This document shows positions 44,701 to 52,892 of a DNA stretch of 64,000 nucleotides, piece by piece; position 1 is the first letter of the stretch, and each line of letters opens with the position of its first letter. The stretch lies in NCBI RefSeq assembly GCF_017874215.1, contig NZ_JAGGLB010000007.1:62001-126000 (forward strand), given 5' to 3'. The notes beneath the pieces are model-generated. The model was not told where the DNA came from. It saw only the letters and a list, made by a program, of their open reading frames with translations, and did not search any database. The translations under genes were made by a program, and so were the position numbers. The DNA is from Paenibacillus eucommiae (lineage in GTDB: Bacteria; Bacillota; Bacilli; Paenibacillales; NBRC-103111).

Positions 44701-44906
44701 CTCACGCTGTCGCTGTCCACATTGGCCACATAAATCCTGTTCGTATCCGGATTAACAGCCACAGCATGGGGCCCTCTTCCCGCTGCCACATTCGAGGAAG
44801 AAGCTGAAGCTTCCACTCGCGAACCAGGCAGCCCGGCAGCAAGTAATACGGCGATGATCATTCCTATGCATATATGACGTAGTAGAGAAATTGTTCTAAG
44901 TTTCAT
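41775..44906 (-). CDS. YVTN beta-propeller surface protein with cadherin-like and SLH domains
   Basis: 1043 aa. Signal peptide at residues 1-33. Eight ~42-residue YVTN repeats follow (PYAVAVNPVTNKIYVANV, DSDTVTVIDG pattern) up to ~residue 360, forming a propeller. Then come two cadherin-like beta-sandwich domains (ADLSTLAVSAGSLSPTFDP and ADLSSLNVSVGTLQPSFTP), a Pro/Asn linker, a beta-rich region, and three C-terminal SLH domains (FADLQGHWSQTDVELLASKL, FTDVGQADWFAGAVGAATKA, YQDKAAISSWARVAAAQML). The SLH set anchors the protein to secondary wall polymer. A candidate CcpA site lies just upstream. Function of the propeller is unknown. Confidence 0.93.
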   Translation of the reverse strand: MKLRTISLLRHICIGMIIAVLLAAGLPGSRVEASASSSNVAAGRGPHAVAVNPDTNRIYVANVDSDSVSVLEDSDGGIVTVATVEVGTTPYAVAVNPVTNKIYVANVDSDTVTVIDGVTNNTVEVDVGTQPFAVAVNPVTNKIYIANIGDDTMTVIDGATNHTTHVDTGESPFAVAVNEATNTIYAANIDSDTVTVIDGLSHAALTVPTGAGPNDLAVNPLNGSVYVTNFYDNTVTVIDGVTNDTSTLVVGTTPNAVKVNETTGKIYVVNDSSNNMSVIDGSDHSISTVSVGAGPTALAINADTNKIYVANYDSNSVTVIDGASLLTSTVSAGTNPIAAAVNKSLNKVYVANFNSDEITIISDERVTAADLSTLAVSAGSLSPTFDPSITSYTVHVGNEVTNVTVTAETYDSSASISVTEDVYANSAEIPVGLHVGANVLPIVVHAADELTSKTYTLTIYRAGVTEPNADLSSLNVSVGTLQPSFTPEVTTYSLNVGHEVNSLSVTAVTYGQATAMKINGSPRDSSVPLSMGLQTGANQVVIVTTAEDGLTSKTYTLTVNRAEAPMEYNPNPSHTSTTDTPNPKPADDDVKKSSNGVTLGKGAAALTVTAATGTNGKAASTAMLHADSLTKAFSLLKEDASIEQTITFVMEISGTEAIHSVGIPAKVLVAAASENPNAAIKLKAGNAGYTLPINFPALTSFLKQLGGKLENAIVYLTMETMADPTKEQMVEQARAAGVTLRGDIIDFTLTVEVDGSKQVFADFGRTYVNRSITLTGNADASGSTGTGVMDITQATAVRIDPLTGDVSFVPSVFTTTNGMTEVRIFRPGNSLYAVAQTKKSFADLQGHWSQTDVELLASKLIVNGQTETGFVPEGNVTRAEFVSLIVRALGIEEASLTAQMNIQTYIQPNIQPNTYSFTDVGQADWFAGAVGAATKAHIVSGFEDGTFRPNDTITREQMAVILSNALSFADKPVAVAGKLNPLLDAYQDKAAISSWARVAAAQMLESGVMTGITDHQFAPQNMATRAQAVVVIKRLLQAAGFIN

Positions 44907-44931
44907 CGCTCACCAAACCTTCCCGTCAGAA

Positions 44932-44945
44932 AGATAACGCTTTCA
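44932..44945 (-). promoter_or_regulatory. Candidate CcpA (cre) site upstream of the SLH-propeller gene
   Basis: Minus strand TGAAAGCGTTATCT matches the cre consensus TGWAANCGNTNWCA at 13 of 14 positions and lies ~26 nt before the start codon. The rest of 44946-45113 shows no gene. Confidence 0.55.
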
Positions 44946-45116
44946 AAATCTAAATTCATTGCTATCATGACGCCAGCTAACAGCGTCACTCCATCCACCG
45001 CATCATTCATCATCTGATTGGCCTGGCACTCGCCACGCCGATCAGACTTTATTCCAAATGGTTGTGATCGTTCTCCCACCCCCTTTCATTTTAAAGAAGG
45101 GAAACTATTGTTCCAT

Positions 45117-45191
45117 GCAGGTGATGGGGAAAAATGATATCCACCGATATCCACCGCATCAATGCTTTATAGGCCTACATTTCCGTGTACA
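45117..45191 (-). pseudogene. Fragment of a Gfo/Idh-type gene fused to the ceramidase-like gene end
   Basis: About 75 nt here align with 48973-49041 inside the Gfo/Idh gene, same orientation: GCAGGTGATGGGG, AATGATATCCACCGCATC and TTCCGTGTA are shared, with one 10-bp direct duplication (GATATCCACC) in this copy. The ceramidase-like reading frame ends inside the fragment. It is too short to code for anything. Confidence 0.7.
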
Positions 45192-46492
45192 TCATTCAGA
45201 TTACGTAAAATAGATAACGAATGGTTTACAATTTCATTCCCTGCATGTGGAGTCAGAAAGGAGTAGAGTGAACCGAATGTTTCATATCCTCCATGTTCGA
45301 ATGCCTGTAAGGTTGGCACATAACCTAAACAACCATTCGTAAGCGTAACTATAGCTGTATGTGCGAATGGAGATTTCCTTTTTATGTAAAGTCCCAATTC
45401 AACAAACAATTCAACCGGACATGTGATTAAAGCAATCTCACCGAGCCTTATTCCCGTTAAACTAGCCTTGTAAGATGGGATATTCTTCGCTTTCAAAAGT
45501 TGATAACTACTCAAAAAGTAGTCAACACCATCGGGCCACTTTCTCGCTATTTCTTCCTCTTGAAACTCATTCATTTGCCTAAGCGGCAAATCAATTTCCA
45601 CACTTTCAACTTTTATTACTGTATCCGCATTAAAATCCAGTTTGGCAACGCTTCTAATGATCTCTTGTCCAATCCTGGTACCCACATCATCACTGGATAC
45701 GATTGGATTTATATTTCCACAAGCACCTGCAACATAGAAGGTCATCACTTCAGCGCCAAGCACACCGGTAACTTCCTGCTCGACCTTACCCGGATAATCA
45801 GCCGACACACTTCCTTCTGTTGGATTGTTATTCGCATGCAGGGCATAGTTGTACAGCAGTGCTTTCACTTTTCCATCCGCTTTAACCGCAGCCATAACAA
45901 ACAATTTCGTATCCATTGGGCCTTCAGCAGGCCACTTGGCTCTCTCTTCGAGAGGCAGCAGCCATGAATTCCAGCAATCATTATTTTCTTTCAGCAATCT
46001 CCGATTATGAGATAAACCCTCGACTTCAGAATTTGATACGCCTAGCTTGCAATCTTCTAAATTATCATTCGCTTTGATTACAGACTGGACAATCGCTTCT
46101 CTTAGTCTATTCATATATAGCAGATGTTGCTGCACGATTTCAGAATGAACATGATTTTTTTCGAGATAAGACGCCCCTAATTGAACAGCAACAAAATCTG
46201 TATAGGGACCGGAATGCGTATGAGAGGCACATAACACAATGTTAGCCTTTGCTATGCCGGTTGATTGTTCAATCTCACTCTTCACCTTTAGTACATCCTC
46301 TGCAAAAAGAGAAATAATATCTAAAGAAACAATTGCTACCTTTACGTTTCCACTACTAATCACCATGGCTTTGGAAAATAACGGATCTTTAATCAAACTG
46401 GTTTTACGCGGATATAAACTTCCTGCAATATAACCATCTGCTTCTGGCGTTATGTCTACTTTTCCAATACCTACTTGAAAGCAATGATCCAT
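45167..46492 (-). CDS. Neutral/alkaline ceramidase-family (non-lysosomal) hydrolase-like protein
   Basis: 441 aa from ATG 46492 with GGGAGGT upstream. VGIGKVDITPEADGYIAG and LCASHTHSGPYTDF (zinc-binding His pair) are diagnostic of the neutral ceramidase N-terminal domain; ALHANNNPTEGSVSADYPG and AGACGNINPI follow. No signal peptide is visible, unlike secreted ceramidases, and the chain is shorter (the C-terminal Ig-like domain is missing). Bacterial relatives of this size are often in sugar operons and their substrates are unknown; a carbohydrate or polyol derivative is as likely as ceramide. The last eight residues come from the gene fragment described at 45117. Confidence 0.85.
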   Translation of the reverse strand: MDHCFQVGIGKVDITPEADGYIAGSLYPRKTSLIKDPLFSKAMVISSGNVKVAIVSLDIISLFAEDVLKVKSEIEQSTGIAKANIVLCASHTHSGPYTDFVAVQLGASYLEKNHVHSEIVQQHLLYMNRLREAIVQSVIKANDNLEDCKLGVSNSEVEGLSHNRRLLKENNDCWNSWLLPLEERAKWPAEGPMDTKLFVMAAVKADGKVKALLYNYALHANNNPTEGSVSADYPGKVEQEVTGVLGAEVMTFYVAGACGNINPIVSSDDVGTRIGQEIIRSVAKLDFNADTVIKVESVEIDLPLRQMNEFQEEEIARKWPDGVDYFLSSYQLLKAKNIPSYKASLTGIRLGEIALITCPVELFVELGLYIKRKSPFAHTAIVTLTNGCLGYVPTLQAFEHGGYETFGSLYSFLTPHAGNEIVNHSLSILRNLNDVHGNVGL

Positions 46493-46505
46493 TTTCCATA
46501 CCTCC

Positions 46506-47006
46506 CTAGACCGGAAAATTTAATAGCATCAAATATTCGCCACGCGAGTCTTCGCCAATGATCTCAAAATCATGTTTTTGATACAGCTTCTGGGCTCGAA
46601 GGTTCGTTTTGTGCGTCGAGAGCAGAATGCCCCCCTTGTTGGATTTTTTTGCTTCCTCAATAGCGATTTGGATCAATTTACTACCGTAACCTTTGTTTTG
46701 GAAGGCGTCTGCAATGATGATACCAAACCACACAACTTGTTTCGTCCAATTCCATAACCAGACAGTGCCCAACATGACCGGCTCCGCAGCGCTGTCTGGC
46801 GAATGCTCGAACATCAGAAATCGACGCATGCCCGGATCGCTCGTTCCTTCCTTTACCCATGTCTCGGCATGCTCCCGGTCAAAAGAAAATCCAAAAATCT
46901 TCCTTGTTGAATCAGAGAGGGTTTCAAAAAAATGAATAAGCAGTTCTACATCTTCTGAAGTAATCAGCCGGAACGAAACATGGGGCTCTATGGGTTCAAG
47001 CATCAT
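46506..47006 (-). CDS. GNAT-family N-acetyltransferase
   Basis: 166 aa; AAGGAGA precedes tandem ATG codons. VWFGIIIADAFQNKGYGSKLI contains the acetyl-CoA motif QNKGYGSK, and STHKTNLRAQKLYQKHDFEIIG is the C-terminal part of the fold. It sits 13 nt before the ceramidase-like gene and 50 nt after the isomerase in the same direction, so it probably modifies an intermediate or regulator of that pathway; the substrate is unknown. Confidence 0.85.
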   Translation of the reverse strand: MMLEPIEPHVSFRLITSEDVELLIHFFETLSDSTRKIFGFSFDREHAETWVKEGTSDPGMRRFLMFEHSPDSAAEPVMLGTVWLWNWTKQVVWFGIIIADAFQNKGYGSKLIQIAIEEAKKSNKGGILLSTHKTNLRAQKLYQKHDFEIIGEDSRGEYLMLLNFPV

Positions 47007-47056
47007 CGAATGTCTCCTTTTTAATACGGCACCTTTCCGGCATGATCCAACCGCCG

Positions 47057-48028
47057 TTAGTGCTGATTGATAATTCCCTTTAAATGCCGAAGACCAGAGG
47101 TTAACCGCTCTTCCATCTGCTCCATATAAGGTATGGCCTCGTACGCATCCACCTGCGGGATTTCTCCGCTAGCCAGCTTTTTTTCTGTCTGCCAGGCCAA
47201 TTTCACAAACTGTCCCAGTTCAAATGGAGTCAGGTCTGGATTTTTATCTATCCAATCTTGGTTAAAGATGCGAAATTCAAATATCCATTTGTGGTCTTCG
47301 ATCGATAAAGGCAAGTTAGGGCTGTATGCACCCAAGATGGGGATGATTTGTGTAAAATCTACCACACCCTGGCCTGGAGCCTTGCCTTGTCTTTTCACGC
47401 CATTTTCACTAAAAAATGTGATGCCATCCTTCGCATGTGTTAAATGCGTATAGGGTGCCACGCGCTTCGCTGCAAGGACGGGATCTTCGCCATTCACAAG
47501 TGTGTTGGCTGTATCCAAACAAATCCCGCATATATCGGCTCCCACGGCTTCGACCACTTTCAAAAGGTCAAAGGTGCTGTCGCCATGGTTCTCCAGATTG
47601 ATTCTGCTGCCGTACTTTTCCAGGGCAGGCCGCAAGCTTTTGATGAAGGCAATACTTTGATCCAAATGAGTTTTCCAGGGAACGGGATGGTTGTAATTTT
47701 CGTCTGAGAAACAAATAACGCTCCTGAGTTCATGCCAACCGACCCCGGCATAAGCTTTAAGATCAGAAATGATTCCATTCCTATGTTCATCTAACGATCC
47801 TTCAACAAGCACCGGATTACAGGCTCCGACTCCAGAATAGATATACAATCCTTGTGAAACTGCATAATCGTGAATATCCTTGAGCTGACCCGCATCCGAT
47901 TCCTTGCTAAGCTCTTCCATGCCACCAAATTGTACCCCTTCCAGCCCCAACTTCTTTACATAGTCAAGGGTTTGATAAGCATCTAACTTTAAATCCCTGA
48001 TCGTAAAACTATCAATGCCTACTTTCAT
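47057..48028 (-). CDS. Sugar phosphate isomerase/epimerase (xylose-isomerase-like TIM barrel)
   Basis: 323 aa of the AP_endonuc_2 fold. Metal-site strands are visible: GLEGVQFGGMEEL, RINLENHGDSTFDLLKVVEA, ICGICLDTANTLVNG, YTHLTHAKDG and LPLSIEDHKW, together giving the Glu/Asp/His/Glu set of the family. It likely isomerises a keto-sugar or inositol derivative. In the same run as the Gfo/Idh oxidoreductase upstream, a common pairing in polyol breakdown. Confidence 0.88.
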   Translation of the reverse strand: MKVGIDSFTIRDLKLDAYQTLDYVKKLGLEGVQFGGMEELSKESDAGQLKDIHDYAVSQGLYIYSGVGACNPVLVEGSLDEHRNGIISDLKAYAGVGWHELRSVICFSDENYNHPVPWKTHLDQSIAFIKSLRPALEKYGSRINLENHGDSTFDLLKVVEAVGADICGICLDTANTLVNGEDPVLAAKRVAPYTHLTHAKDGITFFSENGVKRQGKAPGQGVVDFTQIIPILGAYSPNLPLSIEDHKWIFEFRIFNQDWIDKNPDLTPFELGQFVKLAWQTEKKLASGEIPQVDAYEAIPYMEQMEERLTSGLRHLKGIINQH

Positions 48029-48044
48029 GTTCTTTCCTCCTGTT

Positions 48045-48118
48045 TATCATCAGACCATCATCAATTCATCTATTCATCAAATCATCAAATCAATAAATCA
48101 ATAAATCAGCAAATTCAT
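48045..48118. repeat. Degenerate tandem repeats between the Gfo/Idh and isomerase genes
   Basis: Imperfect 8-13-nt units around CATCAAATCA and AATCAATAAATCA fill most of the gap after the Gfo/Idh stop codon (48142). No hairpin. Confidence 0.55.
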
Positions 48119-48141
48119 GGCTTCTACTGTAAATTCGCTCG

Positions 48142-49212
48142 TTATCTCCAAGGCAGGGGTGCTATAGGAAGTTTAACAACCATTCCCGATTCCTCAGAAC
48201 GATAAGCCGCTTCAGCTACTTCAACCGTCTTCCGGCTGTCCGTCCCGCTTGTTACAATATTCGCCGCTTCCCCTCTCAAGCTTTTTACCCATTCATCGAT
48301 GCAGCGCTGATGACCGGTAAGATCATCTTGAGGTTCCACTTTAACAAAACCTCCTTCACCCTTCATGTCATATTCAAATAACTTTGATTGACTGTCGTGG
48401 ATTTTCACATAGGTGCCCTTTCCGCTCATGAAATAAGCTTCACCTTTGGTACCTGTAACATGGTTGAACTCATACCATAATCCATCGGGAGCTTGATGGG
48501 ACTGGGTATACCAGTTAATCGAAAGAAGTGCCAGGGCCCCTGATTGCATGCGCGCAATGATGGCTCCTATGCTCTCACCTTCCATTCGGCTTTCTTCCAC
48601 CTTGGACATCGAAGTAACACTGTCAATTTCTCCACCATACCATCTTAGCGAATCAATTTGATGAGTCAGACAACTCATTATAGCACCGCCGCCAAGCTTA
48701 TCTTTGTAACGTACCCAACTTTTTTCAGGGAACACAACATTTTGGTTATGTTCGAGCTTCCAGAATAGGATCTCACCGAGCTCACCCGAATCCACTATAT
48801 GCTTAAGTGCTTGCCAATCCGTATTGTACCTTCTGTCATGGCAGACTGTAAGGGAGACGCCAGCTTTAGAGCAAGCTTCTATCATCTGATCGCATTCATA
48901 TACATTTCTGGCCATCACTTTCTCGGTAAGTACATGCTTACCTGCCTCCGCAGCAGCAATAGCAGCAGTCACGTGCAGGTGATGGGGCAGAATGATATCC
49001 ACCGCATCGACGTCTTTATTGGCCAACACTTCCGTGTAATCTCCGACAATTTCAACCTCATCGCCCAACAGCTTCCTGATAGAATCATGACGACTTACAT
49101 CCGTTTCCGCGACGATAACTTCACAAATATCTGTAAGCCGTGTATATCCAGGTGCATGGGCACCCAGAATACCTCCACCGCCAAGAATACCTATTTTCAA
49201 CTTTTTACTCAT
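48142..49212 (-). CDS. Gfo/Idh/MocA-family NAD(P)-dependent oxidoreductase
   Basis: 356 aa from ATG 49212, placed 8 nt after GGGAG; upstream in-frame starts are worse. The Rossmann motif IGILGGGGILGAHA is at the N-terminus, DAVDIILPHHLHVTAAIAA and GKHVLTEKVMARN (the EKP-like motif reads EKV) follow, and GGGAIMSCLTHQIDSLRW contains the usual catalytic GGG...D-x3-H region with His. It oxidises or reduces a cyclic polyol or sugar. First gene of the four-gene operon to the ceramidase-like gene; divergent from an AraC regulator. Confidence 0.9.
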   Translation of the reverse strand: MSKKLKIGILGGGGILGAHAPGYTRLTDICEVIVAETDVSRHDSIRKLLGDEVEIVGDYTEVLANKDVDAVDIILPHHLHVTAAIAAAEAGKHVLTEKVMARNVYECDQMIEACSKAGVSLTVCHDRRYNTDWQALKHIVDSGELGEILFWKLEHNQNVVFPEKSWVRYKDKLGGGAIMSCLTHQIDSLRWYGGEIDSVTSMSKVEESRMEGESIGAIIARMQSGALALLSINWYTQSHQAPDGLWYEFNHVTGTKGEAYFMSGKGTYVKIHDSQSKLFEYDMKGEGGFVKVEPQDDLTGHQRCIDEWVKSLRGEAANIVTSGTDSRKTVEVAEAAYRSEESGMVVKLPIAPLPWR

Positions 49213-49280
49213 CTTCATCTCTCCCGCTTCGCCTTTTGTTATTAACTTTTTCCTGTTCATCATTCAGTGATTACAGGATC

Positions 49281-49289
49281 ATTATATCA
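49281..49289 (-). promoter_or_regulatory. Extended -10 promoter of the Gfo/Idh operon
   Basis: Minus strand TGATATAAT gives TGnTATAAT; the -35 is poor, consistent with activation by the divergent AraC protein. Confidence 0.55.
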
Positions 49290-49334
49290 CTGCTGAAAAC
49301 CCGAAAAAAATGACAATTCCTCTGATTTATGTTC

Positions 49335-49348
49335 ATATCATCTGATAT
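49335..49348. promoter_or_regulatory. Palindrome between the divergent AraC and Gfo/Idh genes
   Basis: ATATCA-tc-TGATAT is a perfect palindrome located between the two promoters; a candidate regulator site. Confidence 0.4.
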
Positions 49349-49366
49349 TTCCCTAACGCCGTACGC

Positions 49367-49395
49367 TTGACAGGAAAAAGAAAAACACCTATCGT
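49367..49395 (+). promoter_or_regulatory. Sigma-A promoter of the AraC regulator gene
   Basis: TTGACA (49367-49372), 17-nt spacer, TATCGT (49390-49395). Confidence 0.6.
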
Positions 49396-49429
49396 GGTAG
49401 TATCGTTAACAAAACGGGGTGCATTCCAT

Positions 49430-50335
49430 ATGAACCATTCGCTGTCTCTCTCCAATATCTTGAATTCGCTTGAGGTCGTCTTTATCAGTAGCGGAGTTAC
49501 GAAAATAAATGCAATAAAAGATGCGCAGTGGCTTTCAAACACATTTAATCAGCCCTTTTCACTCATTACTCAAATCGTAGGAGGCCGGATTCTTGTCGAA
49601 ACAGAAAGCGCTTCCTTCGAGATCGGACCTGGGCAAGCCTGGTTCATCGCGGGGCATGTCAATTACAGGATCAAGCTGCTGGATGACGAATTTGTCACCA
49701 ATTGGTTAAACCTGGATGTCAGACTTTTTGAGCATTTTCAATTATTCGACCTTGTGGAGTCTCCGTATTGGTTGTCAGTTTCCCATGGAAACGAGATTGG
49801 CCGGCTCCAGGCTGAAATTCATGCCTTGATGCAGCATGATTCTGCTGAAGCCTCGATGTCCTTACTGGCTGCGATGAAAGTGAAGCAGCAATTGTTCAAA
49901 ATTTTGGAAACCGTGCTGTCTGTATCGCGTTTAAAGATAACGAGCCTCGATGACATCCGAAATTATCAAAGGTTTCAGCCGATGTTTGCCTATATCGAGA
50001 ATCGGCTCGCAGAGAAAATCAAAGTATCTCAATTGGCGGAGATTCTGAGCCTTTCAACTTCGCATTTTCATAAAGAGTTCAAGGAGCTATTCCATGAATC
50101 CCCCTTGCAGTATATCCGCGCTCAGCGGATGAAAAAGGCCCAATATATGCTGGCCTCCACAGATCTGAACATAGGAGAAATCGCCAATTCACTCGGCTTT
50201 GAGAGTGCTTATCCGTTCATCCGATTTTTTAAATCTATGAACGGTACAAGTCCTGGCCAGTATCGAAAAACGGTCCTGGATAGCTTTTTTCCGTCAAGCG
50301 CTGCTAGAGTCCATCCCGATACTCGCCAGGAGTAA
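49430..50335 (+). CDS. AraC-family transcriptional regulator
   Basis: 301 aa from ATG 49430, preceded by CGGGGTG; the upstream in-frame ATG overlaps the promoter. The N-terminal ~170 residues are a cupin-like effector domain (SFEIGPGQAWFIAGHVNYRI). The C-terminal ~100 residues hold the two helix-turn-helix motifs (KVSQLAEILSLSTSHFHKEF, IGEIANSLGFESAYPFIRFF and GTSPGQYRK). Divergent to the Gfo/Idh operon, which it most likely activates in response to the sugar substrate. Its 3' end overlaps the convergent sensor gene by 32 nt. Confidence 0.9.
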   Translation: MNHSLSLSNILNSLEVVFISSGVTKINAIKDAQWLSNTFNQPFSLITQIVGGRILVETESASFEIGPGQAWFIAGHVNYRIKLLDDEFVTNWLNLDVRLFEHFQLFDLVESPYWLSVSHGNEIGRLQAEIHALMQHDSAEASMSLLAAMKVKQQLFKILETVLSVSRLKITSLDDIRNYQRFQPMFAYIENRLAEKIKVSQLAEILSLSTSHFHKEFKELFHESPLQYIRAQRMKKAQYMLASTDLNIGEIANSLGFESAYPFIRFFKSMNGTSPGQYRKTVLDSFFPSSAARVHPDTRQE

Positions 50336-52553
50336 TCATTTCGTATTTTTTGAAGATTCGGCGGAACGAGATATCATTCTCGAATCCGACAGTATGCGCG
50401 ATATCCTTGACCAGAAGCTTCGTATCCCCAAGCAGCTGCTTCGCACGCTCGACACGCTTTCTATTGACGTAATCAACAAAATTGCAGCCGACATAGTCTT
50501 TGATTAACCGGGAATTATACACGCTCGAATAAGAAAACTGTTCAGCTAGCAGTGTCAGGGATATATCCGGCTGGAAGCATCGCTCATCGATAAAGGCCAC
50601 GATTGCTTTTGTCAAATTCTCATTCACTTTTTGCTTGTTCTCGTTAATCGACTGACAGACCATCATGTACACTTTCTTCATATAATCCACGATGTCATGA
50701 TAGTTTTTTAGTTTCTGCAGCGTTTCGTATCCACCCAGCAGATCTGACGGCTCTCCTCGCGTGCTGCCATATACCTCAATGGCGGCAGTCATCATCCGGG
50801 TAAACACATACATACCGTGACGGCTGTCTAATCTTCTAGCCGCGAAATTTTGCTGCAGCAGTTCATCCAGCAGTTTCTCCGTTTTTGCGAAGTCCCCGGT
50901 TTTGGCCACTTGGATAAGTTGTATTTCGTTCTCGGCAGTAAAATGAACCGTCTGCGCCAACTGATCGGCAATATCGGCATAGGCAGTTACGGAGGCCGGC
51001 TCTGGCGAATATTTGTATTCCAGCGCTTTGCGCCCTTCCCGGTAGGAAGTGCAAATATTTTTCAGCTCGCTGTAGACTCCCCCAACGCCACACGCTAATC
51101 CAAGCTCCAGACGCCCCTCATACTTTTCCTGCAAATGTTCAAATAAAAGCGCGAGCAAATCGCTAAGCTGTTGCTTCGTCAAGTCAAAAAAGTTCAGAAT
51201 GATCGCATATTCAGACGGATCTGTCTCCAAGGCATGACAATGAATCGAGTGGCTCTTGAAATACTCTTCAATCTCCCTGATGGTCAGAATGCTCAGTTCA
51301 CTGTCCGTAAGCTGCTCCTGCGATTTCATATTATCCATCGCTTCCGCTTCCATCACAGCAACTGCGAATGAAGTTCCGGGAAATTCGAGACCACTGACCT
51401 CCATACTCCGCTGGTTGGTCTCTTCCATGCTAACCCCTTTGATCAATTTAAGCAGGAAATTATTTTTGATGATCGGTCTGGATGCCTCTAAAGTGCGGAT
51501 TTCCCGCTCAATCAGGTCGAATTCGTTACGATGAGGCCGCTTCAGCGACGGAAATGAGATGTTGTGTACCAATCGGCGAATCGGACGATAATTATTCAAA
51601 GCAACCACATACGAGATTATAAAACCGGTAATTACCGAACAAATCACCAGGGCATAGGTCATCTTTTTGATATATTCCACTTGCGCCATGACCGATTTGG
51701 AATCTGCGGCTGCAATGTACTTGAAGCCATTGTAACGAGAGGTGGCAAAATAATAGTTGAACCGCTCCTTGCCGATCAGCAGCACACCACTTCCGCTCTG
51801 TGTCTGAAGCGTTTCTTCAGATGGAAGCTTTGCGCCTTCACTGCCTGAAAAGAAATACTCAAGATTACTTTTTAGGATGTACAGCGTCGTTTTCTCCCCC
51901 ATTTTAAACTGAGTGAGCGCTTCCTTCATTTTTGCTTCATCGATCTGGATCAGCGTTAAAGCCTTAGCTCTGCTCCCAGGGGAGTGAAGCGGTTTCACAA
52001 ACAGCATCGTTGGATCGACAGGATTTCCGTAATACTCCATCTGAAAGTTGTTGATGAACTGCGGGGTATTAAGGGCTTCCCAATCTATACTTCCTTTTTG
52101 AAACCCATCAGTATGAATGCTATATTTGTTTGAAAAGTAGTGAGACTTGTCATAAAACGTATCCGTATCGATGACAAGATCACTATCCCGGAACACGACG
52201 GTAATATTTTTGATCGCTTCATTATTTAATTTGTAGATACGCAGTTGAACAGCAATATTCATCAAATCATTGATATCAATGCGATCGTAATCCACCGTTT
52301 CCATCTGCACAATCTTAGTGAGCCAGGGCAAATCCTTGACCAGGGAGGCTATATCCGTGAAATCTCGCAATATTTTATCATAATGCTCCGCAACCCGGTC
52401 CACCATCGCCATGTTCATAGTATCGATCTGCTGATTGGCAATTTGAGTCGATTGGTAGTAATTGAACCCGCCCAGCAGCAGCACAGGTATCACAGGCATC
52501 AGGATACAGGTTAGAAGCATTTTCCGAAAAACTTTACTTTTAAAAATGTCCAC
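50304..52553 (-). CDS. Membrane-bound AraC-family sensor-regulator
   Basis: 749 aa if started at GTG 52553 (8 nt after GGGGG); GTG 52562 is possible but abuts the Shine-Dalgarno. One membrane helix at ~12-33 (LLTCILMPVIPVLLLGG), an extracellular sensor region of ~260 residues, a second helix at ~290-315 (YALVICSVITGFIISYVVAL), a cytoplasmic linker, and a C-terminal AraC domain (LAEQFSYSSVYNSRLIKDYV, VKDIAHTVGFENDISFRRIF, ITPGEYR). Such single-chain sensors control Lpl-type importers in Paenibacillus. It lies downstream of the Lpl genes and probably regulates them. Confidence 0.9.
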   Translation of the reverse strand: MDIFKSKVFRKMLLTCILMPVIPVLLLGGFNYYQSTQIANQQIDTMNMAMVDRVAEHYDKILRDFTDIASLVKDLPWLTKIVQMETVDYDRIDINDLMNIAVQLRIYKLNNEAIKNITVVFRDSDLVIDTDTFYDKSHYFSNKYSIHTDGFQKGSIDWEALNTPQFINNFQMEYYGNPVDPTMLFVKPLHSPGSRAKALTLIQIDEAKMKEALTQFKMGEKTTLYILKSNLEYFFSGSEGAKLPSEETLQTQSGSGVLLIGKERFNYYFATSRYNGFKYIAAADSKSVMAQVEYIKKMTYALVICSVITGFIISYVVALNNYRPIRRLVHNISFPSLKRPHRNEFDLIEREIRTLEASRPIIKNNFLLKLIKGVSMEETNQRSMEVSGLEFPGTSFAVAVMEAEAMDNMKSQEQLTDSELSILTIREIEEYFKSHSIHCHALETDPSEYAIILNFFDLTKQQLSDLLALLFEHLQEKYEGRLELGLACGVGGVYSELKNICTSYREGRKALEYKYSPEPASVTAYADIADQLAQTVHFTAENEIQLIQVAKTGDFAKTEKLLDELLQQNFAARRLDSRHGMYVFTRMMTAAIEVYGSTRGEPSDLLGGYETLQKLKNYHDIVDYMKKVYMMVCQSINENKQKVNENLTKAIVAFIDERCFQPDISLTLLAEQFSYSSVYNSRLIKDYVGCNFVDYVNRKRVERAKQLLGDTKLLVKDIAHTVGFENDISFRRIFKKYEMITPGEYRDGL

Positions 52554-52562
52554 AGCCTGCAC

Positions 52563-52892
52563 CCCCTGATGTGTGATCTATGCAACCTATAGAAATGGAA
52601 CTAAATAAACGTAGGGCGAACCTTGGCTTGCCTTCATCTGCAATGGAAGATCCTTTGTTCGCTATGCCAAACTTTTGTTCCAATTTATATAGTTGAAACC
52701 GGCATGCTGCATGTTTTTACGGTTCAACACCACAATCAGTGCTTGACAAATGAATGGATAGCTAAAACTGGAAAAACATCTGCCAATCCTGTACGGTTGA
52801 AAGTCCTACCCAACAACAAAGAGGAATAGACCGATGCAGAATCCGTATATCACAACGACGGAAGATATCTTCCAAATACGGAGAGGACCTGT
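52563..52892. other. Gene-free stretch upstream of the sensor gene
   Basis: About 330 nt with no ORF or strong hairpin that I can support; it leads into the dyad array at 52893. Confidence 0.5.

Noticed and set aside
43800..44800. Regular ~126-bp repeats, considered as CRISPR or a mobile repeat
   Set aside because: They encode the YVTN propeller blades in frame; there are no unique spacers between identical repeats.
44301..44807. Plus-strand His/Arg/Tyr-rich ORF of 168 aa with internal repeats
   Set aside because: Antisense to the YVTN propeller repeats; the periodicity is that of the propeller gene.
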